Of a stretch of DNA of 64,000 bases, positions 37,906 to 48,942 are shown in pieces. A program made the position numbers and the translations under genes. Within the stretch, counting starts at the first letter, position 1. Every line of letters starts with the position of its first letter. Source of the stretch: Mugil cephalus (lineage: Eukaryota; Chordata; Actinopteri; Mugiliformes; Mugilidae); contig NC_061789.1 in assembly GCF_022458985.1 (NCBI RefSeq), forward strand, positions 7,048,357 to 7,112,356, written 5' to 3'. The notes under the pieces were generated by a model. That model searched no databases and was not told the origin of the DNA. It saw nothing but the letters and a program-made list of their open reading frames with translations.

Positions 37906-38653
37906 TAGTCAGTGTTATTAGTTTCTCCTGATGGTCTAATGTCGCTGGCTTTTAATAGTAAGATATAAGCTAATTGACACAGTTTATAAAAGTATATAAC
38001 TAAGTACAAGATACAAAGGGATATACATCAGTTTTGGGTTTTATGGGAAACTGTGCAAGCAAGTTATTAGCTAACAACAACTAAACGATGACTTTTACAA
38101 GCTTCTTTTTAACTTCCTGTCACAGGAATCTGTACTGTAGCTAATGTATTGCATATATATATACTTGTAAAGACAAAATTATCTTTTTGTACATCTCCCT
38201 AAAGTAAATTAACTGTTGGGATTTTGGGAAAGAAAAATAGAATACGGGCCTGTGTGTAGCTCGCGGTTGGCGCTGGCTAGCCTTTAGCAGTTGCCCACTT
38301 CTAAAAGAGTTTTACACTTTGGTTCACACAGAGAATAAGCTAATAAACATATTACATGTTAAGTTCAAAGTGCTAGCACCTAGCTAGCACCTGGCTTTTG
38401 TGCCTACGGATACGGCACGCTAATTCCCCCTCTGTGCTAGGCTAATTGGCTGTTAGCCGTTTGAAAATTCCCACTTGAGACACTCAAGCAAGACGGGAGA
38501 AAAAGCAAAATATTCCCTCACACTTTCAAGACATTTTTAAGTACTCCTCTGTTTCTCTCCTTCCTCACGCCCTATTTTCCTTCGCTAACCTCTGGGTTTC
38601 GGCTGCTTGTGAGCCTGGAGAGCAGCTTGTTTGCCTCTCACACACAAACACAT

Positions 38654-38657
<4 letters not shown>

Positions 38658-38688
<31 letters not shown>
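38658..38688. repeat. (CA)n microsatellite
   Basis: About 15 CA units occur in the intergenic side of dlx3. Confidence 0.95.
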
Positions 38689-38690
<2 letters not shown>

Positions 38691-38949
38691 CACCCCTTTC
38701 CAAGTGCGTGCCACATGAAAGCAGCGTACACCCGTCTCTCTCGGTGTCAGCGGTGTGTTATTAGCATCCAGAGACTCCAGAGTGTCTGCTGCACTGTCAC
38801 CTCCCACAACCTCCTTTACACGCACTCTGCATGTGTGGGTAAAGTACATGGATGGGTGCAACCTGTATCTGTTGTGTGAGTCACTCTGACGGACGCTACT
38901 GTTTCAGCACGCAGATATGAATACACTAGCAGTTGATTGACATAAACAA

Positions 38950-41117
38950 AATACAGTTTATTTTTATTGTACTAAAAAAAAAAAAAATGCTCCAAAAAAA
39001 GGCACCAACTATTGTGCTACTTCATATCTACAGTTGACTCTATAAATAACAATCCTGAGTACAGCACACGTTAATAGAATATGTACAATTTATTTGTCAA
39101 ATGCATGTTTTAGCACCAACTTAACTTTCGTTCTTTGCATATCTTTTTTTTTTTTTTTTAATTAGGGCAGTCAGAAACGTACAGCGTCTTTGTGCAGGGA
39201 GTAAAAAGGTCACTTTCTTTTGTAGTTGTACGACAAAAGAGGAAAAAGGAAAAAAGATGAAACAACCCAAAAGATGAAACCGATTTGCCGTTTTCCTTTT
39301 CTTCCGTCATAGTGTCATTGTCCAAACCAAAGGTGGCCACGAGCCAACATTTCAAAGGTATTTTTACAGCAGTGATTCATCACCTGTCAGTTGTCTTGGC
39401 GTTTTGTTGCACTTATGAAAACAAAAGTAATGCTGTGAAATCAGAAATAATTCCCTTTTGATTTCGTGCATTCTTCTTCATCAAAGCCTGGCGCCAAAGT
39501 GAACCGCAGGGAGACTCGGACAGCGAGTCTGGCTGGAGTTCTTGTGCATGTTTTGCTAGCGGCACCTAATGCTGCCTCGAGCCGCTGGACTCACGCCGAG
39601 ACGAGCAGATTGCGATGAGGCGTTTGATGCTGCAAGTAGCCACAGCCGACAGCTGGTTAGCTTAGCTTAGCCTAGCTCAGCTCAAAGACAGATAACAGGA
39701 AGCTATCCTTGTGCTATCTGAAGGTAATCAACCTAGATTTGCCCAAAAGTGTGAACCCTTTCACATTATGTATAATAATTTTATCAATTTTAAGTGTAAA
39801 AAAAGAAAATAGCAGCTACAATTTGTTTTGTTTTTTTAGCATGTATTCTCCTTTTTTAGCCTCATTTGGCTAGTTGTTTTGGTTTCCTCCTCGCAGACAA
39901 AGTAAAATTGGATCAGATTAATATAGTGTTCTGAAACCTTGTAAAAGCCTAACTTGTTGAAAGGGCTCTTTCCCCATTCGTTTAGATACAGCTCGTTAGC
40001 TCGTTAGCTCAAAATAACTACCCACGAGTGATGTCAAGATGGCTGCCAAGTGGCGAGACTTGTCTGAAGGGACTTTTATTGATCCAGCATTTCATGACCA
40101 TAACAGTGTTGTTCTCATGATAGACGGCAGAACCAGCTAAGTCAGCAACATTCCTCTCTTTCAAAACGCCTGGCGCCCATGCTACCCACAATGGGACTCA
40201 ACCGCCAGCAGCATGGCAGGGAATTTGGGCGTGTTGCGCTAGTAGCACCGATCCTAGCCCTCGAATTGCTGGTTCCAACCAGTTGGTTCCACTTGTTTGC
40301 TCGCTAAGGCTGTAGCAACAGTCAGTAGCGAGTTAGCTTAGCGCACAAACTGGAAACAAACATCCAGAATGGTGTCGTTTGTATCTGGTATCTGTTTGCA
40401 GAAAAAAAAAAAAAAAGAAAGAAAATAAATACCTGCCTGCTTGTGTTGTGTTGTTGTATTTTGCAAATTCTCATGTGAAAACTGTACACGCTGTTGGGCT
40501 GATGTTATATTTTAAAAGGTTATCAACCTTTTAATGTTGTCCACCTTTAACATGATTTTTTTTTTTTTTTTTAAAGCCTTACATGTGCAAGTTTCCCGTG
40601 CAGGTGTGGTGGGCATTTAAACATTGGGAGACTTTCAGTAGTTTTAGTGTAAGAAAAAAAAAAAAAGTCCACGTCAAAGGCTCTTTTCAAAAGGGAAAGA
40701 CTGGATAATTCAGTTTTAGGCATAAATATGTTCATATCTCAAATATTAAATATACAGAACGCTATCTGCTAACGGTGATTTCAAATAAAAATGTTTGTGT
40801 CAGTCTCATCACTGAAAAAAAAACAACCTTCAATCACCCCAAACTCCGCAAAGTCTTGAGCTCACAAACTTGGGAGCTGTAGAGACGGAGAGGGTGGGGG
40901 TAGGGAGTGTGGGGGGGGGGTGACCGAGGCCGACGCTCGTTTTCAATCCACATTTGTAGACTGTTTTATAACATGTGTCATGACTCGTGTCGGATGATCG
41001 CTATCAGATGTCTCTGGGTCACAGCAGAGCTATGAATCATCCAGAGTGGGGGGGGGAAAAAAATGTTTAAGGGCTCCGAGGCTCGTTGAAATGATACTGA
41101 GAGTCAGTCTTCCTGCG
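38950..41117 (-). other. probable dlx3 3' UTR and downstream flank
   Basis: After the dlx3 stop the first convincing - strand AATAAA signals are at 39094-39089 and 38963-38958. The 3' UTR could therefore be about 2 kb, although an earlier end is possible. The stretch 39480-39700 and the stretch 40165-40370 look like two diverged copies of a repeat with TTAGCTTAGC words. If the long UTR is right, they would be transcribed with it. Confidence 0.3.
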
Positions 41118-44100
41118 TCAGTAGACGGCTCCCATACTCTGTGCGGCCGTCGGTGCCGTCGGCGGCGCGTGGTGAGTCTGGCCTGACTGTGGAAGACCTA
41201 AATGTGCGCCCTGCTGCTGGTACCAGTTCTGGTGCGTGTACTCCTCCATGTAAGCCGGGGAGGATTCCACCTGGGGCTGGTAGGGACCCTGCCCCCTGAT
41301 GGTAGGATCGAGAATTGCATTATTCTTGATGCTGTTGCTGTTTGTGTTGCTGTTGCCGCCGCCGCCGCCGCTGCTGCTGTTGCTCGTGTTGTTGCCGTTG
41401 CTGTTGGTGTTTTCCCACACGGCCGGGGATGGAGGAGAGTTGCAGGCCATGGAATCGCTCGCATCCGGGCTGTGTTCGAGAGGGATGTCCCCAAGTGGAA
41501 ACTCTCCGTTCTTGTAGAGCTTCTTGAACTTGGAGCGGCGGTTCTGGAACCAGATTTTGACCTGGAAGGAAAAGCATGCGATCAGCTTACATGAATTTAA
41601 ACAGCAGCTACTGATTAGCACAAAGATTGTGCACAGGGATAAACTTCTTTCCTGACTTTATGTGTAGCCAACTAAATCCAACTGCAAGTCCTGATTTATG
41701 TTGAGTAATTCCAAAGAAAATCCCTTAAGGTGCTCCATTGACCGGCTAGCTAGGTTTTAAGCTGCCCAGGGCATGTCGTGCGATCCATTTTTGTAGCACA
41801 CATCCCTTTTAATCCGCTCTCACAAGTTAAATTAACAATTTAAGGCTACATTACCCAGAATACAAGCTGCCCAGTGTAAGTTTGGAGAATAAAGCATGTG
41901 AAGCTAGTAGTAGTAGCAGCTGTTAGCTGCAAGCAAGATATTGAGTATTTGGGTGCTAGCTCAGTAGCTAGTATTAGTTTTGCTTATTGGGAGCAAACAT
42001 ACATAAAAAATATAGTGTTTGGAGCACCTTTAATGAAGCCTTTCGAGCATCTTTATCCTTTTGTCTTAGCATTTTAAGCTAATGCATTAGCGTGTAGCCA
42101 GCACTTCCCTTGGCTTTCTAGCCCAAACAGCTATATTCAAATTAGAGTTAGCACCTGGCTGACTTAGCAACTGGTTGACTTAGCATGCAGACGGAGCCGA
42201 GCGGCTAGCAGCTGCAGAGCCAGATATTTTACCCGTGAGCTGGTGGCGAAAATCAGCATTCTAGGTCAATGTTGTGTTTTTAGCACGTGCTGCTGCCACC
42301 AAGTACAGCTTTAAAGAAGTTGCTTCACTAACTTGATCTTGATAACTTGCAGGTGCATCATACATATGTGTGGTACTTCCAAAACTAGCTGCCAAAAATA
42401 ATAATTATCCAATGATTACACAGGGTAGAGCTAAAAAAAAACAACAAACAAAAACAAACTGAAACAAAACCGACTGGTAGGGTTTGTCGAATATTTACAT
42501 GTGCTTCTTTAAATAGCTACTCCTCCAAGTGCTAATCTAATGCTAATATTTGTCCAAACAATACCAGTTCCACGAGGGCATCAAACCAAGTGACATAACT
42601 ATCACACGTTTCACACTTAGCGGCACTGAGCTCCTGCCTTTGTTTTCATAAAGCCTGCTCGCGTTACCCAAGCATGATGCCGAACAATGATTTACAGCGG
42701 CCGCGATTAAACAACCCGTATCATGCTCGGTCTTTTATCACTGGAGCGGAGATAATTCATGCAGTGGTAAATCATTAGAACTCAGAGATTATGACTGCAA
42801 AAAAAAAAAAAAGAGAGCGACACAACAACAACTCGCAGAAACTTCCTGTGTTCACTGCCTGACTTTCAGGAAAACGCATTCGAGTGTTTTACTGTCGTTT
42901 TAATTTGCCTACTAGAACAGAAGATTCAGTAGGCCTAATCCCACTTCAATTGCTTAGTGACACTTCAGCTCCTAACTGTGCATGCAGCTCACTTATCCGG
43001 CTCTTTAGGCTCATCCCACATCAACTGACACTTATATTTTACTTTTAAACAAGCAACTACCCAACCGGATAATTTGTGCTGCTGTCAGTCCTTTTAATTC
43101 ACCTGTTTTCACTGCACTTAAACCGACTCAAACGTGCATTTATTATTTTCTTTTAAGCTAACGTTTCAGCTGCTTTCAGAGCTTCCTCTTTCGGACAGTT
43201 CGACTGCTTTCAGGTCTTCAAATTTGCTCCCTTACTTACTAACGTAGCAGCCTTGAAGGACTTAAAATATAAATTTTAAGTGACAAATAATTTTGGCTTA
43301 TTCAGCTTTGGAAAAACTCGAGCTCCTTTAAGTTTTTGCAACTCCAGGGAAACATGTTAGATTAGATTCGTGAAAATGTGCTCGTTCGTGCCCTTGTTAA
43401 TGGACTGTGCTTAATGACGTTTCTGGAGCCTGACCTGTGTCTGCGTGAGGCCCAGCTGTGCGGCCAGCTCGGCCCGCTCTGGGAGGGCCAGATACTGGGC
43501 CGACTGGAACCTCCTCTGCAGCACCGCGAGCTGGTAGCTGGAGTAGATGGTCCTGGGCTTGCGCACCTTCTTGGGCTTCCCGTTGACCATGCGGACCTCC
43601 ACGTCTGGTTCCTCTTTCACTGCAGGGAAACAGGAAAAAGCCACGTTACGTCTCCCTGCGACACCTTCCCCCGTCTCCTTCTCCTCCTCTGACTAACATT
43701 GTGTTTCTTTCTTCAGACGGCAAAATGATTAGGTCTCTGCAGTGCAGTTTGAGAAGTTGTAGAACAAAAATAGCCGAGGCCCGCTAAATTTTCAAAGAAA
43801 TTCCACCAGCACTCCGAACTTATAATTTTGGTCTGAGTGTCTCCCGCAGCTGGGGAGGGAGACTGAGATTTATAGGTGCTTTTCATGTAGCCTGGAGGCC
43901 TGCTTGTATACATCGCTCCCCATTTGTGCTGCTATTCTTGTCTCCAATTTTATTTCTGTTTTTTTTTTTTTTTTTTTTCCCAGGCTTTAAACAAACAAGC
44001 AATCTTACTAAAATATATTTATTTGATTATTTTTATTTATATATTTTCATTTTTATAAGTATTGAACAAATTTCATTAAAGCTATTTTTTAAGTAAATAT

Positions 44101-46161
44101 AATTTAAGTATTATTTCATGTATTTACATCCTAATAAAAAAAACGTAGAACATTCAGAGTTTTATTAAAATTATTAAAATATTATTGTTAAAGTGCACAG
44201 TGTGTGTTATAGGCTGAGGCAATTTTTCTCAATAAATAAAATTATTTTTTTATTTATTTTTGTTTTATTTCATATGTAAAATATATTCTGACTGTTATTT
44301 TAGTGTCTATTTTTGAAACAATCAATTCAAGATTTATTTGAATATTTATCACGTTATTTCCTTATCTGCGATTACATTGAATTAATTATTTGAGTACATA
44401 CATTTTAAAATAAATAAATTGGAAAAAAAATCAAAGTGTTTATTTTATGTGTTTGGGCGTGGCCTTCGCGTGATAAGGAAACATCCGCGTTGGATGATTC
44501 AAAGGCCAAGGCTGACTGACATGCCGTGACACCTGATGTGCGTGGCTGTGGGCCAAAGTCCCCCGGGGCCATTTCCTGAAGTGAACTCCCAAATGGAATG
44601 TCAAAAACAGAACACCAGTCTGTCGAGTTTGCTTCTGCTCTGTAGTTTTTGCGCAGAGACGCCATCCATTCTCAGGAGAACTCCCCAAAAGAGTAAAAGG
44701 CTGAACTCTAAGAACTTAATGTATAGGTGTAGTTTGAAACTTTCCCTTTATGATATGCTGTACAGCATTACAGCGTGCGCCCGGGTTTGAATTGACCTCA
44801 TATTGAAGTTCATCTATGTTGGCACAGACTGTCTCATTTGCATATTTAGTGCAAATAAACCAGTGTTGTTGCATTCAAGTAGAGCTTCATTCCTAATATA
44901 TGTGTGCTGCTTCGATTCAACGCTTTCTAGGCTGATCTCCACGTTTCTGTCAAAATAAAAATTCGAAATGAGAGGTTATTATAAACAGTGAACTCAACAA
45001 TTGCAGTGAATTCTCCACGGGGCAGGCCTTTCATTCAGCCATTAAAACGATCCTCCTGTTTCCCGGACCAAATTTGAACATTTTTTAACACGTCTTGTTT
45101 TGAATTGGCCGAAATTTTAATGCAAAGTTACAAATTCAGCTTTGTTTTATTTATTTATTTATTTTTGTGCGATATTTGCTGCATGTGTGCACAACTTCCT
45201 TAAAGCTTCACATTCTAGAAAGCATCAAAAAATATATGAATAAATACACATTAATACAGCTGTATTCTACATATATAGTTATAGATGATAGAAACGTTAC
45301 ATTTACAGTTAGAAAACAACACTTTGTCTTTTAATATTATTGTGCCACACGTACATGTAATTAAACACACTGTGACGGAGTGACTTGTGTGTGAAGTGGA
45401 GCGCGAGAGCCCCAGGTCTCTTTTAATTATGCACGCACTCTTCTCATGGTGGAGGGGTTACAAGTTAAGTGGGAATCAACTAAACGCTTTAAGTTGTGTA
45501 TAAAGTTCGGTTGTAAGTAAATACAAATACAATGAAAATAACTTGAATCCTTCTGTGCGTAAAACTCATGCGCAATTGTTGGGTTCCTACGACCAGACTA
45601 GACGTGAGCTCTTGCCATACATCAGCCTCAGGTGGTCAGTGTGGCTTTGGACAAAGATGGAGAGGATCTTACGCAGGACTTTTTTTTTTTTTTTCACTAG
45701 AGGAGCGCGCCTTTCCGAGTTACCCAACACGTTATCAGCCGTATTTAGTCCTAATGTGTAACTTTTCGGGATTTTATTTTTACTTTTAGTGTGGGGGGGT
45801 TGGTTAACTCACCATCTTGCAGCGCCGACTGAACCTCCCTGCTGAATGCGCCGTGGTCTCTGTACGCCGCGTGGGGGTACGGGTACTCCGCCTTGCCAAC
45901 CGAGTACGCGCCGCCGGCACCCATCCCGTTCAAGTTATAGTGGTGGTACGCGTACGGGTTCATGTGCTGAGCCGAGTACGACTGCTGCGTCGAGTAGAAA
46001 TCCTGCGAGCCGTGGAGCGCGCCGTGGCCGCTGAAGAAGCCCAAATCCGTGGATGAGGACTCGGGCAGGGTCGGGGAGTCCTTGGTAGCCGAGATGGAGC
46101 TCCCGGCCAGGGGAAGGGAAGGCTTCTTCTCCTCGTACACGGGTGACGGTTGCCCGTTCAT
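41118..46161 (-). CDS. dlx3: Dlx3 homeodomain transcription factor (3 exons)
   Basis: Coding exons in order are 46161-45813, 43619-43435 and 41561-41118, giving 325 residues with clean GT-AG junctions. The protein is a nuclear Distal-less factor used in ectodermal, craniofacial and placodal development (family knowledge). Residue 1 is the MNGQ methionine; the frame is open upstream but has no earlier ATG. The Dlx2/3/5-class N-terminus is present ([20 protein letters not shown], then HHYNLNGMG). The homeodomain is about 135-194, with [13 protein letters not shown] in exon 2 and [20 protein letters not shown] at the start of exon 3. [29 protein letters not shown] and the GAVY end are Dlx3 hallmarks. 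Oddities are a four-residue insertion at about 201-204 ([11 protein letters not shown] where I recall PLEHSP in relatives) and an Asn/Ser/Gly-rich stretch at 229-260. It is longer than human DLX3 (287 residues). The ohnologue letter is unresolved; I lean to dlx3a. Confidence 0.95.
41562..43434 (-). other. dlx3 intron 2
   Basis: The intron splits the homeodomain at the conserved TQTQ/VKIW site. 41.7-42.6 kb is AT-rich with many GCTAGC/TTAGC words typical of degenerate fish repeats. The block 42640-42790 is different: unique, with ATGATTTACAGCGGCCGCG followed by ATTAAACAAC and then GATAATTCATGC, and it may be regulatory. Confidence 0.6.
43620..45812 (-). other. dlx3 intron 1
   Basis: The donor is GTGAGTT and the acceptor is CCCTGCAG. 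43.95-44.43 kb is very AT-rich with a T20-class run. 44.98-45.07 kb and 45.37-45.47 kb are unique-looking blocks; the latter carries CTCTTTTAATTATGCACGC. No gene is seen inside. Confidence 0.6.
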
Positions 46162-46289
46162 TGTCAGGCGTCTTTCCTGTTGCTCTAAAACTCTAAAGCT
46201 GGAGCGTTCCGAGATCCTCACACGGGCTTTGAGCGAGCGTTCCCAAACTCCCTTGACGCAGCAGCCAGGCTGTCCACCGTGGCGGCGCC

Positions 46290-46420
46290 CAACCCAACTA
46301 GAGCTCCTAATTACAGGGCGCGCCGAGCTGAGCCAAGCCGGGCAGGACAGAGAGGAGTGGATGTCTCCCTCTCATTGGCTCGCCTGCTCGTTCTCTGCCT
46401 CTGCCCTGAGGCCAAGACAG
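46290..46420 (-). promoter_or_regulatory. dlx3 promoter with CCAAT box
   Basis: On the - strand AGCCAATGAG lies at 46380-46371, about 210 bp before the dlx3 ATG, in GC-rich DNA. Mouse Dlx3 is known to depend on a CCAAT box bound by NF-Y, so this is the likely core promoter. The same ten bases occur in the dlx4 promoter. The exact start of transcription cannot be read from sequence. Confidence 0.55.
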
Positions 46421-46539
46421 CGCTGACTGTCGCCTGTCTGGCTCCCCTCTTCTCCCCACAGAAACCTCCAGTAAGCCTCTCCTCGGGCCAGCACCAGAGC
46501 GCATAAACAGTTGGCGAGACTCAGCCAAAGGTCCTCTTT

Positions 46540-46870
46540 AAACTATACCTCGAAATACACTGGGGACTTGACACGCAAGATTCGCCGCTCAGCAGATAAA
46601 GATTTACCAAAACCAAACTGTGCATAATGGTGTTGTGATAAGGGGTATTTACGCATTAGCTTTTCGGAGCTGCCTCCCATTCAGATGCAAATGCGGAGCC
46701 AGGTGTTGTTGCAGACCCATGTCGGGAGTTATTTACAGTTAATCAAGGCTCGTTATTTATTCCTTTCTTTACATGTGTCGACCTGGGCCCCAGGCTTCCC
46801 CCAGGCCTGGGGGGGAAGAGAAAGAGCCCCCAGTAAACCTACAATAAAATTTAAGGTGAATGGCATTATT
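46540..46870 (-). promoter_or_regulatory. candidate conserved dlx3 upstream element
   Basis: This unique-looking stretch just upstream of the dlx3 promoter contains the octamer ATGCAAAT (46684-46691), CTTTACATG, AGTTAATCAAG and a GC-rich inverted repeat around GGCCCCAGGC...GCCTGGGGG. It has no coding frame. Regulatory function is inferred from position and motif density. Confidence 0.35.
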
Positions 46871-46879
46871 AAGGTATAG

Positions 46880-47870
46880 AGATTAAGAACGTAGTGGCAA
46901 AACATCCAAAGAGAAACATTTTAAATGTTGTGAAATGTTTTGTTCTCTTCCTGTATTTGGAACATTTTTTAACCACAAAGAAGTTGTTGAAAACTCTTGA
47001 AAAAGGGGTTTAAACTGACTTCAGTTGTAGCACAATCTCGCCAGCAGGTGTCACTATTGAGAGTAGATGTAGAGATTTTTAGGGACTATTGGAAACATTC
47101 TCATTTAATAGCTGTTTTAAAAGTAACCCAATACAAATGAGAGAAATAAGTTGGCATTTATGCATTAAGGTATATGTCATGCAAAATGTTCTTATTCTAT
47201 TTATTTATTTTGTCAGGGATATGGGGTATATGGAGATATAGGGATATGTTAGGGGTTCATAACTATTTCTTTTTTTGAATGAAGATTTCGCAAAGGTTCT
47301 GTAAAAAAAGAAAAAGAAAAATGTTCTGTTCTTTCTCACTATAATCAATTTGGGTGATTTCTGTTCCCTTCTGCTTTCCTAAACTGTCTTTTAACAACAC
47401 AACCGACATCACTAATTATCTGCTGGCACATGTTCCACAAAAAAAGAGGATGGAAACAATAGCACCTATCGCCTCCATGCAGCCTGTCGGAGAATATACA
47501 TTAATGAGGATGACCCAAAACCCACGGGTGGACTAGGTGTACTGCTGTCGGTGCGAAATCCTGGTATAAAGAGAGCTGAGGAGAGAATCTGTGACGAGAA
47601 TGGCGTCATCTGCAAAGAAGTGTAGATACATCGATTCCCACGAAGACCAGATTAGATGAGGTGTTTCGGCCTAAGTATAAGAAATGTTGACGCTTCCTTT
47701 TAAGCTTTTGTCAGAACGACTATAATTTTGAAACTGATGCATTTTCAAATCCAATGAAATATTTGCGTTTGCCGTAGTATCATCAATCAGCACGCTACAA
47801 GGAACAAGCGGCGGAACAATTTTTCTCGGGTTCTAGTTAAAAAATAAATAAATAAATAAATAAATACATT
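46880..47870. other. no gene recognised
   Basis: AT-rich flank upstream of dlx3 with a (AAAT)n run at about 47840-47866 leading into repeat family B. A TATAAAGAGAGC word at 47563 has no associated gene. Confidence 0.45.
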
Positions 47871-48305
47871 AAATTTAAATACACATTAACATGAGTCCAA
47901 CATATTTTAGTTAAGGGATAAAAGGAGGCAGAAGACGTTGTCTCAATCAGCTCACGTTTCACACAGAGCTCCACACTCCTCCTGACCTGTCAATCTAAGT
48001 ACACAGTAGGCCCCGCCCTTATCGCTGCTGCGCCAATCAGGAGGCCGCACAATACACGTCACAGTCCCCAGGTGAAATCCCAGGCCACGCCGCAATGTTT
48101 ACATCAGGTATGCTCAGGCTTACAGCAGTTGCTGCAGTTACACGTTTGAACCTGTGTACTATGTGAATAGCTTAATATGCAAAACGATAATAATACTAAC
48201 GTATATTTATAAGTAGCACTAGGCTGAGTTTAACAGAGCACATATAGTAGGTAGGGGGTTCCTACTGCTACTACTCCTTGGCCTAACAAACGTTGAAGAC
48301 CTCTT
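47871..48305 (+). repeat. dispersed repeat family B, copy 4 (longest)
   Basis: It begins AAATACACATTAACATGAGT and ends with CTTGGCCTAACAAACGTTGA. It contains a GC-richer central part (47960-48130) that is missing or shortened in the other copies. Confidence 0.6.
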
Positions 48306-48604
48306 ATGTAAATGATCCAATGCCACTTGAACACAGTGTTTTATTTTGAGTGTAATTCATCACCCAAAAGAGCAAAAAAAAAAAAAAGACATAAAGTTAA
48401 AGATGCATTTCCTGGATTTTGCCGTTTACTATTTACACTGTTGTTGATGTTATCGTGACATTTTTTTTGGCCATAAAATTATTTTTTCTTCTTCCTCGGG
48501 CATGCTTAAGTTTGGTTGAATTTTTGTGTGGATTTTATGTAATTTTAATTGGAAAAAATACATGCCCATACACACTAGCAGTCAAAAATTTTGAACATAC
48601 TGTT

Positions 48605-48942
48605 GCTGTTTCCATTACCCTTTGAAATGCGCAAAACCTACACGGAACGGAAACACCTACATTTCTAGAGTTTAAACTTTTACTCTCTCACGAGGTATCG
48701 GTATAAAAGTTAATCGCAAACGTGCAATGAAAACATTTTTTTTTTTTTTTTGCATATCCTCATCACTGGAGGTGACCCAGGGGGTCATGTGACCAGTTAA
48801 CTTGAAGTCCTCTCTGAATGAGACGATTACGGGATATCGCGAGACTTGACGAGAGTTACAGCTCATTCGCAAAATACCACGGACAATATCGAAATTTCGG
48901 AAATATCGCTTTTATTTTGTGAAAAACTAATGGAAACGCAGC
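48605..48942 (+). repeat. small DNA-transposon-like family A, copy 4 (full length)
   Basis: This 338 bp copy has both ends: left GCTGTTTCCATTACCC and right CTAATGGAAACGCAGC, an imperfect terminal inverted repeat. The interior contains GGGGGTCATGTGACCAGTTA and AATATCGCTTTTATTTTG. It codes for nothing, so it is a non-autonomous element. Confidence 0.7.

Noticed and set aside
39480..40370. Possible duplicated regulatory block after dlx3
   Set aside because: The two similar stretches carry TTAGCTTAGC words typical of a dispersed fish repeat, so duplication of a functional element is not needed.
41202..41594. 130-codon plus-strand ORF with poly-Leu/Val/Ala
   Set aside because: It is the antisense shadow of dlx3 exon 3 and its triplet-repeat tract.
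46161..46221. N-terminal extension of dlx3 (20 codons upstream in frame)
   Set aside because: The codon at 46221 is GTG, not ATG; the first ATG is at 46161 and fits the family start.
47540..47620. TATAAAGAGAGC followed by an ATG (AGAATGGCGTCATC), as a promoter and start
   Set aside because: The frame closes after a few codons and no exon follows.
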